Below are positions 51,946-64,000 of a stretch of 64,000 bases of DNA, piece after piece. Position 1 is the stretch's first letter, and each line of letters opens with the position of its first letter. The stretch is taken from contig OY725491.1 in the NCBI GenBank assembly GCA_963281255.1, positions 6,055,644 through 6,119,643 on the forward strand, written 5' to 3'. A model generated the notes under the pieces. The model saw only the letters and a program-made list of their open reading frames with translations. It was not told where the DNA came from and did no database searches. This DNA is from Aphrocallistes beatrix (lineage: Eukaryota; Porifera; Hexactinellida; Sceptrulophora; Aphrocallistidae). A program made the position numbers and the translations under genes.

Positions 51946-52037
51946 GGTGTCAAGGCCGGAGCCCCTCCGAATTGAGAGACCCCTCATTATGTAACCTAAC
52001 TGTATACTTACTATACCTATACTTATACCTTGACACC
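51946..52037. repeat. Inverted repeat pair, possible tiny MITE
   Basis: GGTGTCAAGG at 51946-51955 and its exact reverse complement CCTTGACACC at 52028-52037 bound 92 bp. The arms do not clearly extend further and no target duplication is seen. Confidence 0.4.
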
Positions 52038-52691
52038 ATTTAAGGACCTCCCAATACCCTTAGGATGCAACAAAAAGTACGATTGAATTTTGGATGTAAA
52101 ATTATGACTAAATCGGACATTAATTTAAACTTAAATTAACTGAACTTTAAACGATACGAGGGTATTCGAACTTACACCTACACTGAACTTAATTTTGAAC
52201 GATATTCGAATTCGACCTTATAACCTAACTTTACACGTCAACGAAAACGAAGAGTTACTCTCTTATTCGACCTTAAGCTGAACCTTAACCTATCTTAACG
52301 AATGTATTGAGGAGACCACATGGACAACTTCGAAGCTCATAATTAACAACCCTCCCCCCTCCCCCCAAATAAATATTCTAAACCTAATAGAATCAACAAT
52401 TTTTAGCTATACCCCTCTAAGGGGTATGCACGATAACGATAAACTGAACCTAGACGGGAGGTATAATTTGGAATACCTCGTAAAGCGCACTGAAAGTTTA
52501 TTAACCTAGTCTACTGACCTAACTGCAAAATAATGTACCCTACTACCCAGGAAATGATGAAGGTAGCGATGAGTGAGGAATGAGGCTAGAGACATCTCAC
52601 ACCTAGAAAGAAGGAGGGAGTTGATTAGTTTGAAAATGGGAAAGAAGTGAATGTGATGATGTTAAGATTTGACACATACCTTAGCTCGACG

Positions 52692-52800
52692 GTCTGGCAG
52701 TTTTGAAGTCCCTCATTCTGAAGATCTGGTAGTCCCTCAGTCAGAAGATCTGATAGTCCCTCAGTCAGAAGATATGGTAGTCCTTCAGCCTGAATCTGGC
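52692..52800. repeat. Minisatellite, about 33-bp unit
   Basis: About three to four imperfect copies of a unit containing GTAGTCCCTCAGTCAGAAGA. The copies differ by a few substitutions. No coding role visible. Confidence 0.7.
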
Positions 52801-53369
52801 GGAGAGAATTCTAAAAGAGAAAAGATCAGGTCGGTCTATTTGTAAAGTCTATTTGTCAAGTGTAAGAGTAGGATAATACTGACCTGCTGGAGAGTTGGCT
52901 GTGTAGCGGTGCCCCCGGGGGTGATGAGGTGAAGCGTTGAAGAAGGTAGCGAATATTGCCGGCAATATAGTTTCTGCAGCTTCTTCACCCGTATATATAC
53001 TCTCCCCGGTCCCACACAAAAGTAAGCATCTGTCAGTAGGCACCTGCCAATCATTATCTGGAGTATACACCTGTAAGACTAAACACCTGTCGACTAGACT
53101 AGAGTGTGGACACCTTTGAAGCAGGTGTTGCCTCTGACAAGTGTTTACTACTGAGTTAGTTCTAATTATAACTGCAATAGACAGGAGGTTGCGACAGGTG
53201 TCTGCTCCTGCATGGAACGGTGTAGAGTATATATACAAGTGATGAACACAGTTTCGAACAATTTCAACAGATCCTTTTCGCTCTCCATCACTCTTCCAAA
53301 CTTCTCATCTGATGGGCTTCTCTCTCCAACTCAACACTTACACCACATCTACAGCACAACCACATCATA

Positions 53370-53625
53370 TATCCGCGAAAGCTACGCTACAGCTACATCA
53401 TATCTCCGGGAAAGCTACGTTACAGCTACAGGATATCTCAGGAAAAGCTACGTTACAGCTACGTTACAGCTACAGGATATCTCTGGGAAAGCTACGTTAC
53501 AGCTACAGGATATCTCTGGGAAAGCTACGTTACAGCTACAGCATATATATCTCCGCGAAAGCTACGTTACAGCTACAGCATATATATCTCCGCGAAAGCT
53601 ACGTTACAGCTACAGCATATCGTAA
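53370..53625. repeat. Minisatellite with GCTACGTTACAGCTACA core
   Basis: Seven or more copies of GAAAGCTACGTTACAGCTACA separated by GGATATCTC or GCATATATATCTCC linkers, period about 33-36 bp, with one partial internal repeat near 53450. It creates open frames with repeated SYVTATGYL-like peptides, which I treat as a by-product. Confidence 0.8.
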
Positions 53626-53691
53626 CTTATACTTATAGAAATAACAATTAAATTAGTCATATGGGGTAGAAACAAATCAGAAATGAAAGGG

Positions 53692-53780
53692 TGAATAAGT
53701 AGTATATATTTAGTGATTGTTAAACCCTCCTATCCCAAAGCTATGGTGTAAATATATCTTGTGAAAGTAGGCAACTACGA
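53692..53780 (+). repeat. Dispersed repeat, copy right of the kinase
   Basis: Partner of 47773-47867, same orientation, with ATGAAAGGGTGAATAAGTAG then TATATATTTAGTGATTGTTA. The two copies flank the kinase gene about 5.9 kb apart. Confidence 0.5.
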
Positions 53781-54352
53781 GTATGAGTCTTGATTCAAAG
53801 GAATAAAGCAAGAAAATAAATATATAAATTTCGATACATATTTGTGGACATCTAACCTGGCAACATAAGCAATAACAAATAGTATTTGCAATCGTCTTAA
53901 ATGTAGAACAGCGAGCATAAAAGTAAATTTTCGGGAAAATAAATCAACGAACCTCCCTAAATAAATTCAAAAACAACACGTTACTTTTGTTTCAGAGTAG
54001 AAGGGGAGAGTATATCTATTTCCGCTTCATTAATCTAATATTTGAGAAAAATAAAGAAAACAACGAAGAATTAATTGGAATAAGAGCAAAGTAAACCTAG
54101 CAACATAAGTGAAATAGTTGTATTTTAAAGAATTTTGATGAAAAATAATCTGCGCCGAATGGTGTTAACGAGATAGTGAGTTATGTCGTCATTGACTTAC
54201 CTGACAGACCTGACAGTTGTCGGGTAGCATGTATTGTGCGGGCATGTTGCGGGCTTGCGAGCCAGCCCGCCCCGCGTGCAACTCTGATGGTAGTGAAGCC
54301 AGTGGTACTTCGCAAACCACTCATTGCTAAAGGCGACCGAAGGGAGCCTCTG

Positions 54353-54372
54353 GCGGACACAAAGTGTCCGCA
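54353..54372. repeat. Hairpin-forming inverted repeat next to the satellite
   Basis: GCGGACAC-AAA-GTGTCCGC is a perfect 8-bp stem with a 3-base loop in a locally GC-rich segment (54200-54400) that differs from the AT-rich DNA to its left. It may be the end of a mobile element that borders the satellite, but I cannot name one. Confidence 0.45.
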
Positions 54373-54422
54373 AGTCGCACAACGCAATGAAGCAAAGCTC
54401 GCTTGTATTTATAATTCAATAA

Positions 54423-57400
54423 GGAATGTTGCCAGATGTGAGCGAAACCAGGCATTTTATGGCGGAAACGTTATAAGAGCAAAGCGAAAGGAAGCCTTTT
54501 GAGTGAGGAACAAATTGAAAATGAAAGTGATCTGAGGCATTTTCTGCTGCCTGTGGGGGGGTACAGTGACATTTTGAGGTTGGAATGTTGCCAGATGTGA
54601 GCGAAACCAGGCATTTTATGGCGGAAACGTTATAAGAGCAAAGCGAAAGGAAGCCTTTTGAGTGAGGAACAAATTGAAAATGAAAGTGATCTGAGGCATT
54701 TTCTGCTGCCTGTGGGGGGGTACAGTGACATTTTGAGGTTGGAATGTTGCCAGATGTGAGCGAAACCAGGCATTTTATGGCGGAAACGTTATAAGAGCAA
54801 AGCGAAAGGAAGCCTTTTGAGTGAGGAACAAATTGAAAATGAAAGTGATCTGAGGCATTTTCTGCTGCCTGTGGGGGGGTACAGTGACATTTTGAGGTTG
54901 GAATGTTGCCAGATGTGAGCGAAACCAGGCATTTTATGGCGGAAACGTTATAAGAGCAAAGCGAAAGGAAGCCTTTTGAGTGAGGAACAAATTGAAAATG
55001 AAAGTGATCTGAGGCATTTTCTGCTGCCTGTGGGGGGGTACAGTGACATTTTGAGGTTGGAATGTTTCCAGATGTGTGCGAAACCAGGCATTTTATGGCG
55101 GAAACGTTATAAGAGCAAAGCGAAAGGAAGCCTTTTGAGTGAGGAACAAATTGAAAATGAAAGTGATCTGAGGCATTTTCTGCTGCCTGTGGGGGGGTAC
55201 AGTGACATTTTGAGGTTGGAATGTTGCCAGATGTGAGCGAAACCAGGCATTTTATGGCGGAAACGTTATAAGAGCAAAGCGAAAGGAAGCCTTTTGAGTG
55301 AGGAACAAATTGAAAATGAAAGTGATCTGAGGCATTTTCTGCTGCCTGTGGGGGGGTACAGTGACATTTTGAGGTTGGAATGTTGCCAGATGTGAGCGAA
55401 ACCAGGCATTTTATGGCGGAAACGTTATAAGAGCAAAGCGAAAGGAAGCCTTTTGAGTGAGGAACAAATTGAAAATGAAAGTGATCTGAGGCATTTTCTG
55501 CTGCCTGTGGGGGGGTACAGTGACATTTTGAGGTTGGAATGTTGCCAGATGTGAGCGAAACCAGGCATTTTATGGCGGAAACGTTATAAGAGCAAAGCGA
55601 AAGGAAGCCTTTTGAGTGAGGAACAAATTGAAAATGAAAGTGATCTGAGGCATTTTCTGCTGCCTGTGGGGGGGTACAGTGACATTTTGAGGTTGGAATG
55701 TTGCCAGATGTGAGCGAAACCAGGCATTTTATGGCGGAAACGTTATAAGAGCAAAGCGAAAGGAAGCCTTTTGAGTGAGGAACAAATTGAAAATGAAAGT
55801 GATCTGAGGCATTTTCTGCTGCCTGTGGGGGGGTACAGTGACATTTTGAGGTTGGAATGTTGCCAGATGTGAGCGAAACCAGGCATTTTATGGCGGAAAC
55901 GTTATAAGAGCAAAGCGAAAGGAAGCCTTTTGAGTGAGGAACAAATTGAAAATGAAAGTGATCTGAGGCATTTTCTGCTGCCTGTGGGGGGGTACAGTGA
56001 CATTTTGAGGTTGGAATGTTGCCAGATGTGAGCGAAACCAGGCATTTTATGGCGGAAACGTTATAAGAGCAAAGCGAAAGGAAGCCTTTTGAGTGAGGAA
56101 CAAATTGAAAATGAAAGTGATCTGAGGCATTTTCTGCTGCCTGTGGGGGGGTACAGTGACATTTTGAGGTTGGAATGTTGCCAGATGTGAGCGAAACCAG
56201 GCATTTTATGGCGGAAACGTTATAAGAGCAAAGCGAAAGGAAGCCTTTTGAGTGAGGAACAAATTGAAAATGAAAGTGATCTGAGGCATTTTCTGCTGCC
56301 TGTGGGGGGGTACAGTGACATTTTGAGGTTGGAATGTTGCCAGATGTGAGCGAAACCAGGCATTTTATGGCGGAAACGTTATAAGAGCAAAGCGAAAGGA
56401 AGCCTTTTGAGTGAGGAACAAATTGAAAATGAAAGTGATCTGAGGCATTTTCTGCTGCCTGTGGGGGGGTACAGTGACATTTTGAGGTTGGAATGTTGCC
56501 AGATGTGAGCGAAACCAGGCATTTTATGGCGGAAACGTTATAAGAGCAAAGCGAAAGGAAGCCTTTTGAGTGAGGAACAAATTGAAAATGAAAGTGATCT
56601 GAGGCATTTTCTGCTGCCTGTGGGGGGGTACAGTGACATTTTGAGGTTGGAATGTTGCCAGATGTGAGCGAAACCAGGCATTTTATGGCGGAAACGTTAT
56701 AAGAGCAAAGCGAAAGGAAGCCTTTTGAGTGAGGAACAAATTGAAAATGAAAGTGATCTGAGGCATTTTCTGCTGCCTGTGGGGGGGTACAGTGACATTT
56801 TGAGGTTGGAATGTTGCCAGATGTGAGCGAAACCAGGCATTTTATGGCGGAAACGTTATAAGAGCAAAGCGAAAGGAAGCCTTTTGAGTGAGGAACAAAT
56901 TGAAAATGAAAGTGATCTGAGGCATTTTCTGCTGCCTGTGGGGGGGTACAGTGACATTTTGAGGTTGGAATGTTGCCAGATGTGAGCGAAACCAGGCATT
57001 TTATGGCGGAAACGTTATAAGAGCAAAGCGAAAGGAAGCCTTTTGAGTGAGGAACAAATTGAAAATGAAAGTGATCTGAGGCATTTTCTGCTGCCTGTGG
57101 GGGGGTACAGTGACATTTTGAGGTTGGAATGTTGCCAGATGTGAGCGAAACCAGGCATTTTATGGCGGAAACGTTATAAGAGCAAAGCGAAAGGAAGCCT
57201 TTTGAGTGAGGAACAAATTGAAAATGAAAGTGATCTGAGGCATTTTCTGCTGCCTGTGGGGGGGTACAGTGACATTTTGAGGTTGGAATGTTGCCAGATG
57301 TGAGCGAAACCAGGCATTTTATGGCGGAAACGTTATAAGAGCAAAGCGAAAGGAAGCCTTTTGAGTGAGGAACAAATTGAAAATGAAAGTGATCTGAGGC

Positions 57401-60400
57401 ATTTTCTGCTGCCTGTGGGGGGGTACAGTGACATTTTGAGGTTGGAATGTTGCCAGATGTGAGCGAAACCAGGCATTTTATGGCGGAAACGTTATAAGAG
57501 CAAAGCGAAAGGAAGCCTTTTGAGTGAGGAACAAATTGAAAATGAAAGTGATCTGAGGCATTTTCTGCTGCCTGTGGGGGGGTACAGTGACATTTTGAGG
57601 TTGGAATGTTGCCAGATGTGAGCGAAACCAGGCATTTTATGGCGGAAACGTTATAAGAGCAAAGCGAAAGGAAGCCTTTTGAGTGAGGAACAAATTGAAA
57701 ATGAAAGTGATCTGAGGCATTTTCTGCTGCCTGTGGGGGGGTACAGTGACATTTTGAGGTTGGAATGTTGCCAGATGTGAGCGAAACCAGGCATTTTATG
57801 GCGGAAACGTTATAAGAGCAAAGCGAAAGGAAGCCTTTTGAGTGAGGAACAAATTGAAAATGAAAGTGATCTGAGGCATTTTCTGCTGCCTGTGGGGGGG
57901 TACAGTGACATTTTGAGGTTGGAATGTTGCCAGATGTGAGCGAAACCAGGCATTTTATGGCGGAAACGTTATAAGAGCAAAGCGAAAGGAAGCCTTTTGA
58001 GTGAGGAACAAATTGAAAATGAAAGTGATCTGAGGCATTTTCTGCTGCCTGTGGGGGGGTACAGTGACATTTTGAGGTTGGAATGTTGCCAGATGTGAGC
58101 GAAACCAGGCATTTTATGGCGGAAACGTTATAAGAGCAAAGCGAAAGGAAGCCTTTTGAGTGAGGAACAAATTGAAAATGAAAGTGATCTGAGGCATTTT
58201 CTGCTGCCTGTGGGGGGGTACAGTGACATTTTGAGGTTGGAATGTTGCCAGATGTGAGCGAAACCAGGCATTTTATGGCGGAAACGTTATAAGAGCAAAG
58301 CGAAAGGAAGCCTTTTGAGTGAGGAACAAATTGAAAATGAAAGTGATCTGAGGCATTTTCTGCTGCCTGTGGGGGGGTACAGTGACATTTTGAGGTTGGA
58401 ATGTTGCCAGATGTGAGCGAAACCAGGCATTTTATGGCGGAAACGTTATAAGAGCAAAGCGAAAGGAAGCCTTTTGAGTGAGGAACAAATTGAAAATGAA
58501 AGTGATCTGAGGCATTTTCTGCTGCCTGTGGGGGGGTACAGTGACATTTTGAGGTTGGAATGTTGCCAGATGTGAGCGAAACCAGGCATTTTATGGCGGA
58601 AACGTTATAAGAGCAAAGCGAAAGGAAGCCTTTTGAGTGAGGAACAAATTGAAAATGAAAGTGATCTGAGGCATTTTCTGCTGCCTGTGGGGGGGTACAG
58701 TGACATTTTGAGGTTGGAATGTTGCCAGATGTGAGCGAAACCAGGCATTTTATGGCGGAAACGTTATAAGAGCAAAGCGAAAGGAAGCCTTTTGAGTGAG
58801 GAACAAATTGAAAATGAAAGTGATCTGAGGCATTTTCTGCTGCCTGTGGGGGGGTACAGTGACATTTTGAGGTTGGAATGTTGCCAGATGTGAGCGAAAC
58901 CAGGCATTTTATGGCGGAAACGTTATAAGAGCAAAGCGAAAGGAAGCCTTTTGAGTGAGGAACAAATTGAAAATGAAAGTGATCTGAGGCATTTTCTGCT
59001 GCCTGTGGGGGGGTACAGTGACATTTTGAGGTTGGAATGTTGCCAGATGTGAGCGAAACCAGGCATTTTATGGCGGAAACGTTATAAGAGCAAAGCGAAA
59101 GGAAGCCTTTTGAGTGAGGAACAAATTGAAAATGAAAGTGATCTGAGGCATTTTCTGCTGCCTGTGGGGGGGTACAGTGACATTTTGAGGTTGGAATGTT
59201 GCCAGATGTGAGCGAAACCAGGCATTTTATGGCGGAAACGTTATAAGAGCAAAGCGAAAGGAAGCCTTTTGAGTGAGGAACAAATTGAAAATGAAAGTGA
59301 TCTGAGGCATTTTCTGCTGCCTGTGGGGGGGTACAGTGACATTTTGAGGTTGGAATGTTGCCAGATGTGAGCGAAACCAGGCATTTTATGGCGGAAACGT
59401 TATAAGAGCAAAGCGAAAGGAAGCCTTTTGAGTGAGGAACAAATTGAAAATGAAAGTGATCTGAGGCATTTTCTGCTGCCTGTGGGGGGGTACAGTGACA
59501 TTTTGAGGTTGGAATGTTGCCAGATGTGAGCGAAACCAGGCATTTTATGGCGGAAACGTTATAAGAGCAAAGCGAAAGGAAGCCTTTTGAGTGAGGAACA
59601 AATTGAAAATGAAAGTGATCTGAGGCATTTTCTGCTGCCTGTGGGGGGGTACAGTGACATTTTGAGGTTGGAATGTTGCCAGATGTGAGCGAAACCAGGC
59701 ATTTTATGGCGGAAACGTTATAAGAGCAAAGCGAAAGGAAGCCTTTTGAGTGAGGAACAAATTGAAAATGAAAGTGATCTGAGGCATTTTCTGCTGCCTG
59801 TGGGGGGGTACAGTGACATTTTGAGGTTGGAATGTTGCCAGATGTGAGCGAAACCAGGCATTTTATGGCGGAAACGTTATAAGAGCAAAGCGAAAGGAAG
59901 CCTTTTGAGTGAGGAACAAATTGAAAATGAAAGTGATCTGAGGCATTTTCTGCTGCCTGTGGGGGGGTACAGTGACATTTTGAGGTTGGAATGTTGCCAG
60001 ATGTGAGCGAAACCAGGCATTTTATGGCGGAAACGTTATAAGAGCAAAGCGAAAGGAAGCCTTTTGAGTGAGGAACAAATTGAAAATGAAAGTGATCTGA
60101 GGCATTTTCTGCTGCCTGTGGGGGGGTACAGTGACATTTTGAGGTTGGAATGTTGCCAGATGTGAGCGAAACCAGGCATTTTATGGCGGAAACGTTATAA
60201 GAGCAAAGCGAAAGGAAGCCTTTTGAGTGAGGAACAAATTGAAAATGAAAGTGATCTGAGGCATTTTCTGCTGCCTGTGGGGGGGTACAGTGACATTTTG
60301 AGGTTGGAATGTTGCCAGATGTGAGCGAAACCAGGCATTTTATGGCGGAAACGTTATAAGAGCAAAGCGAAAGGAAGCCTTTTGAGTGAGGAACAAATTG

Positions 60401-63400
60401 AAAATGAAAGTGATCTGAGGCATTTTCTGCTGCCTGTGGGGGGGTACAGTGACATTTTGAGGTTGGAATGTTGCCAGATGTGAGCGAAACCAGGCATTTT
60501 ATGGCGGAAACGTTATAAGAGCAAAGCGAAAGGAAGCCTTTTGAGTGAGGAACAAATTGAAAATGAAAGTGATCTGAGGCATTTTCTGCTGCCTGTGGGG
60601 GGGTACAGTGACATTTTGAGGTTGGAATGTTGCCAGATGTGAGCGAAACCAGGCATTTTATGGCGGAAACGTTATAAGAGCAAAGCGAAAGGAAGCCTTT
60701 TGAGTGAGGAACAAATTGAAAATGAAAGTGATCTGAGGCATTTTCTGCTGCCTGTGGGGGGGTACAGTGACATTTTGAGGTTGGAATGTTGCCAGATGTG
60801 AGCGAAACCAGGCATTTTATGGCGGAAACGTTATAAGAGCAAAGCGAAAGGAAGCCTTTTGAGTGAGGAACAAATTGAAAATGAAAGTGATCTGAGGCAT
60901 TTTCTGCTGCCTGTGGGGGGGTACAGTGACATTTTGAGGTTGGAATGTTGCCAGATGTGAGCGAAACCAGGCATTTTATGGCGGAAACGTTATAAGAGCA
61001 AAGCGAAAGGAAGCCTTTTGAGTGAGGAACAAATTGAAAATGAAAGTGATCTGAGGCATTTTCTGCTGCCTGTGGGGGGGTACAGTGACATTTTGAGGTT
61101 GGAATGTTGCCAGATGTGAGCGAAACCAGGCATTTTATGGCGGAAACGTTATAAGAGCAAAGCGAAAGGAAGCCTTTTGAGTGAGGAACAAATTGAAAAT
61201 GAAAGTGATCTGAGGCATTTTCTGCTGCCTGTGGGGGGGTACAGTGACATTTTGAGGTTGGAATGTTGCCAGATGTGAGCGAAACCAGGCATTTTATGGC
61301 GGAAACGTTATAAGAGCAAAGCGAAAGGAAGCCTTTTGAGTGAGGAACAAATTGAAAATGAAAGTGATCTGAGGCATTTTCTGCTGCCTGTGGGGGGGTA
61401 CAGTGACATTTTGAGGTTGGAATGTTGCCAGATGTGAGCGAAACCAGGCATTTTATGGCGGAAACGTTATAAGAGCAAAGCGAAAGGAAGCCTTTTGAGT
61501 GAGGAACAAATTGAAAATGAAAGTGATCTGAGGCATTTTCTGCTGCCTGTGGGGGGGTACAGTGACATTTTGAGGTTGGAATGTTGCCAGATGTGAGCGA
61601 AACCAGGCATTTTATGGCGGAAACGTTATAAGAGCAAAGCGAAAGGAAGCCTTTTGAGTGAGGAACAAATTGAAAATGAAAGTGATCTGAGGCATTTTCT
61701 GCTGCCTGTGGGGGGGTACAGTGACATTTTGAGGTTGGAATGTTGCCAGATGTGAGCGAAACCAGGCATTTTATGGCGGAAACGTTATAAGAGCAAAGCG
61801 AAAGGAAGCCTTTTGAGTGAGGAACAAATTGAAAATGAAAGTGATCTGAGGCATTTTCTGCTGCCTGTGGGGGGGTACAGTGACATTTTGAGGTTGGAAT
61901 GTTGCCAGATGTGAGCGAAACCAGGCATTTTATGGCGGAAACGTTATAAGAGCAAAGCGAAAGGAAGCCTTTTGAGTGAGGAACAAATTGAAAATGAAAG
62001 TGATCTGAGGCATTTTCTGCTGCCTGTGGGGGGGTACAGTGACATTTTGAGGTTGGAATGTTGCCAGATGTGAGCGAAACCAGGCATTTTATGGCGGAAA
62101 CGTTATAAGAGCAAAGCGAAAGGAAGCCTTTTGAGTGAGGAACAAATTGAAAATGAAAGTGATCTGAGGCATTTTCTGCTGCCTGTGGGGGGGTACAGTG
62201 ACATTTTGAGGTTGGAATGTTGCCAGATGTGAGCGAAACCAGGCATTTTATGGCGGAAACGTTATAAGAGCAAAGCGAAAGGAAGCCTTTTGAGTGAGGA
62301 ACAAATTGAAAATGAAAGTGATCTGAGGCATTTTCTGCTGCCTGTGGGGGGGTACAGTGACATTTTGAGGTTGGAATGTTGCCAGATGTGAGCGAAACCA
62401 GGCATTTTATGGCGGAAACGTTATAAGAGCAAAGCGAAAGGAAGCCTTTTGAGTGAGGAACAAATTGAAAATGAAAGTGATCTGAGGCATTTTCTGCTGC
62501 CTGTGGGGGGGTACAGTGACATTTTGAGGTTGGAATGTTGCCAGATGTGAGCGAAACCAGGCATTTTATGGCGGAAACGTTATAAGAGCAAAGCGAAAGG
62601 AAGCCTTTTGAGTGAGGAACAAATTGAAAATGAAAGTGATCTGAGGCATTTTCTGCTGCCTGTGGGGGGGTACAGTGACATTTTGAGGTTGGAATGTTGC
62701 CAGATGTGAGCGAAACCAGGCATTTTATGGCGGAAACGTTATAAGAGCAAAGCGAAAGGAAGCCTTTTGAGTGAGGAACAAATTGAAAATGAAAGTGATC
62801 TGAGGCATTTTCTGCTGCCTGTGGGGGGGTACAGTGACATTTTGAGGTTGGAATGTTGCCAGATGTGAGCGAAACCAGGCATTTTATGGCGGAAACGTTA
62901 TAAGAGCAAAGCGAAAGGAAGCCTTTTGAGTGAGGAACAAATTGAAAATGAAAGTGATCTGAGGCATTTTCTGCTGCCTGTGGGGGGGTACAGTGACATT
63001 TTGAGGTTGGAATGTTGCCAGATGTGAGCGAAACCAGGCATTTTATGGCGGAAACGTTATAAGAGCAAAGCGAAAGGAAGCCTTTTGAGTGAGGAACAAA
63101 TTGAAAATGAAAGTGATCTGAGGCATTTTCTGCTGCCTGTGGGGGGGTACAGTGACATTTTGAGGTTGGAATGTTGCCAGATGTGAGCGAAACCAGGCAT
63201 TTTATGGCGGAAACGTTATAAGAGCAAAGCGAAAGGAAGCCTTTTGAGTGAGGAACAAATTGAAAATGAAAGTGATCTGAGGCATTTTCTGCTGCCTGTG
63301 GGGGGGTACAGTGACATTTTGAGGTTGGAATGTTGCCAGATGTGAGCGAAACCAGGCATTTTATGGCGGAAACGTTATAAGAGCAAAGCGAAAGGAAGCC

Positions 63401-64000
63401 TTTTGAGTGAGGAACAAATTGAAAATGAAAGTGATCTGAGGCATTTTCTGCTGCCTGTGGGGGGGTACAGTGACATTTTGAGGTTGGAATGTTGCCAGAT
63501 GTGAGCGAAACCAGGCATTTTATGGCGGAAACGTTATAAGAGCAAAGCGAAAGGAAGCCTTTTGAGTGAGGAACAAATTGAAAATGAAAGTGATCTGAGG
63601 CATTTTCTGCTGCCTGTGGGGGGGTACAGTGACATTTTGAGGTTGGAATGTTGCCAGATGTGAGCGAACCAGGCATTTTATGGCGGAAACGTTATAAGAG
63701 CAAAGCGAAAGGAAGCCTTTTGAGTGAGGAACAAATTGAAAATGAAAGTGATCTGAGGCATTTTCTGCTGCCTGTGGGGGGTACAGTGACATTTTGAGGT
63801 TGGAATGTTGCCAGATGTGAGCGAAAACCAGGCATTTTATGGCGAAACGTTATAAGAGCAAAGCGAAAGGAAGCCTTTTGAGTGAGGAACAAATTGAAAA
63901 TGAAAGTGATCTGAGGCATTTTCTGCTGCCTGTGGGGGGGTACAGTGACATTTTGAGGTTGGAATGTTGCCAGATGTGAGCGAAACCAGGCATTTTATGG
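54423..64000. repeat. 159-bp satellite array, about 60 units
   Basis: Head-to-tail copies of a 159-bp unit, counted from TTGCCAGATGTGAGC at 54429 to the same phase at 63967, which gives 60 units plus a partial one at the window end. Almost all copies appear identical. One unit differs near 55065-55080 (TTTCCAGATGTGTGCG). The last units carry single-base indels near 63668, 63776, 63825 and 63844. Since 159 is 53 codons and one minus-strand frame has no stop, a 3086-codon open frame runs through the array; I do not regard it as a gene. The right end lies outside the window. Confidence 0.95.

Larger units (their letters stand above)
50771..54422. other. Repeat-rich intergenic region
   Basis: 3.65 kb without a supported gene. 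It holds GGTTAAYGYTA repeats (51030-51090), a GTCCGTGTAGCTCYTCCAT duplication (51657-51731), an inverted repeat pair (51946, 52028), two minisatellites (52692-52800, 53370-53625), a copy of a dispersed repeat (53692) and the left flank of the satellite. Several open frames here come from the repeats. Confidence 0.6.

Noticed and set aside
53212-53638. Open frames with repeated SYVTATGYL-like peptides
   Set aside because: Generated by the minisatellite; the repeat changes period and the peptide has no relatives I know.
54416-63676. A 3086-codon open frame on the minus strand
   Set aside because: It is the satellite array read in a frame without stops. The unit is 53 codons and nearly identical at every position, as expected for homogenised satellite DNA. 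No domain, signal peptide or independent support.
54423-64000. CRISPR-like array
   Set aside because: There are no short repeats with unique spacers; whole 159-bp units repeat head to tail in a eukaryotic genome.
1-64000. tRNA, rRNA or other structured RNA genes
   Set aside because: I saw no tRNA box A/B pair with a cloverleaf and no rRNA core sequence, but small RNAs cannot be excluded by eye.

Overview
This is eukaryotic, almost certainly animal, DNA. It carries an interferon-regulatory-factor gene, a receptor tyrosine kinase, CARMIL, a Munc13-type protein and BTBD19, with GT-AG introns mostly 60-90 bp long. Very long single-exon genes and short intergenic gaps point to a compact, intron-poor genome. 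A non-bilaterian such as a sponge is plausible (SRCR-domain tyrosine kinase, lineage-specific gene clusters), but no single gene proves this.

Layout. 0.7-5.7 kb: a cornichon cargo receptor (minus) and a Munc13/BAIAP3-like protein (plus) diverge from an 0.8-kb gap. 7.7-24.3 kb: thirteen same-strand, AT-rich, apparently intronless paralogues built from two related cysteine-rich modules (here called A and B). Four B genes carry an N-terminal ubiquitin-like domain ending in Arg-Gly-Gly. 24.6-38.5 kb, all minus strand: BTBD19, an L3HYPDH/proline-racemase family enzyme, an IRF transcription factor whose stop lies less than 50 bp from the enzyme's first recognisable exon, and CARMIL. 39.2-47.4 kb, plus strand: the bridge-like lipid-transfer protein BLTP2 (KIAA0100/hobbit) and proteasome subunit beta-1. 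48.2-50.8 kb: an SRCR receptor tyrosine kinase. 50.8-54.4 kb: repeat-rich intergenic DNA. 54.4 kb to the end: about 60 nearly identical 159-bp satellite units that run off the window.

The most interesting part is the cysteine-rich cluster. In Ubl-B genes the B module starts directly after the diglycine, with Ala. The three free-standing B genes start with Met-Ala at exactly the corresponding position. This suggests the Ubl-B proteins are precursors cut after Gly-Gly, like the ubiquitin-ribosomal protein and FUBI-RPS30 fusions, so that both gene forms give equivalent mature B proteins. The Ubl part is almost invariant at DNA level while the B part has diversified. Another gene joins A to B through the last ~20 residues of a Ubl. 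The role is unknown; a recently expanded, defence-like or signalling family is only a guess.

Other oddities: the L3HYPDH-like enzyme has a second catalytic Cys where human L3HYPDH has Thr; the proteasome beta-1 subunit has His instead of Gly before its catalytic Thr; and a 278-bp MITE with an 8-bp target duplication sits in the BLTP2 intron. Exon structures were read by eye from splice signals, phase and homology; no search was run.
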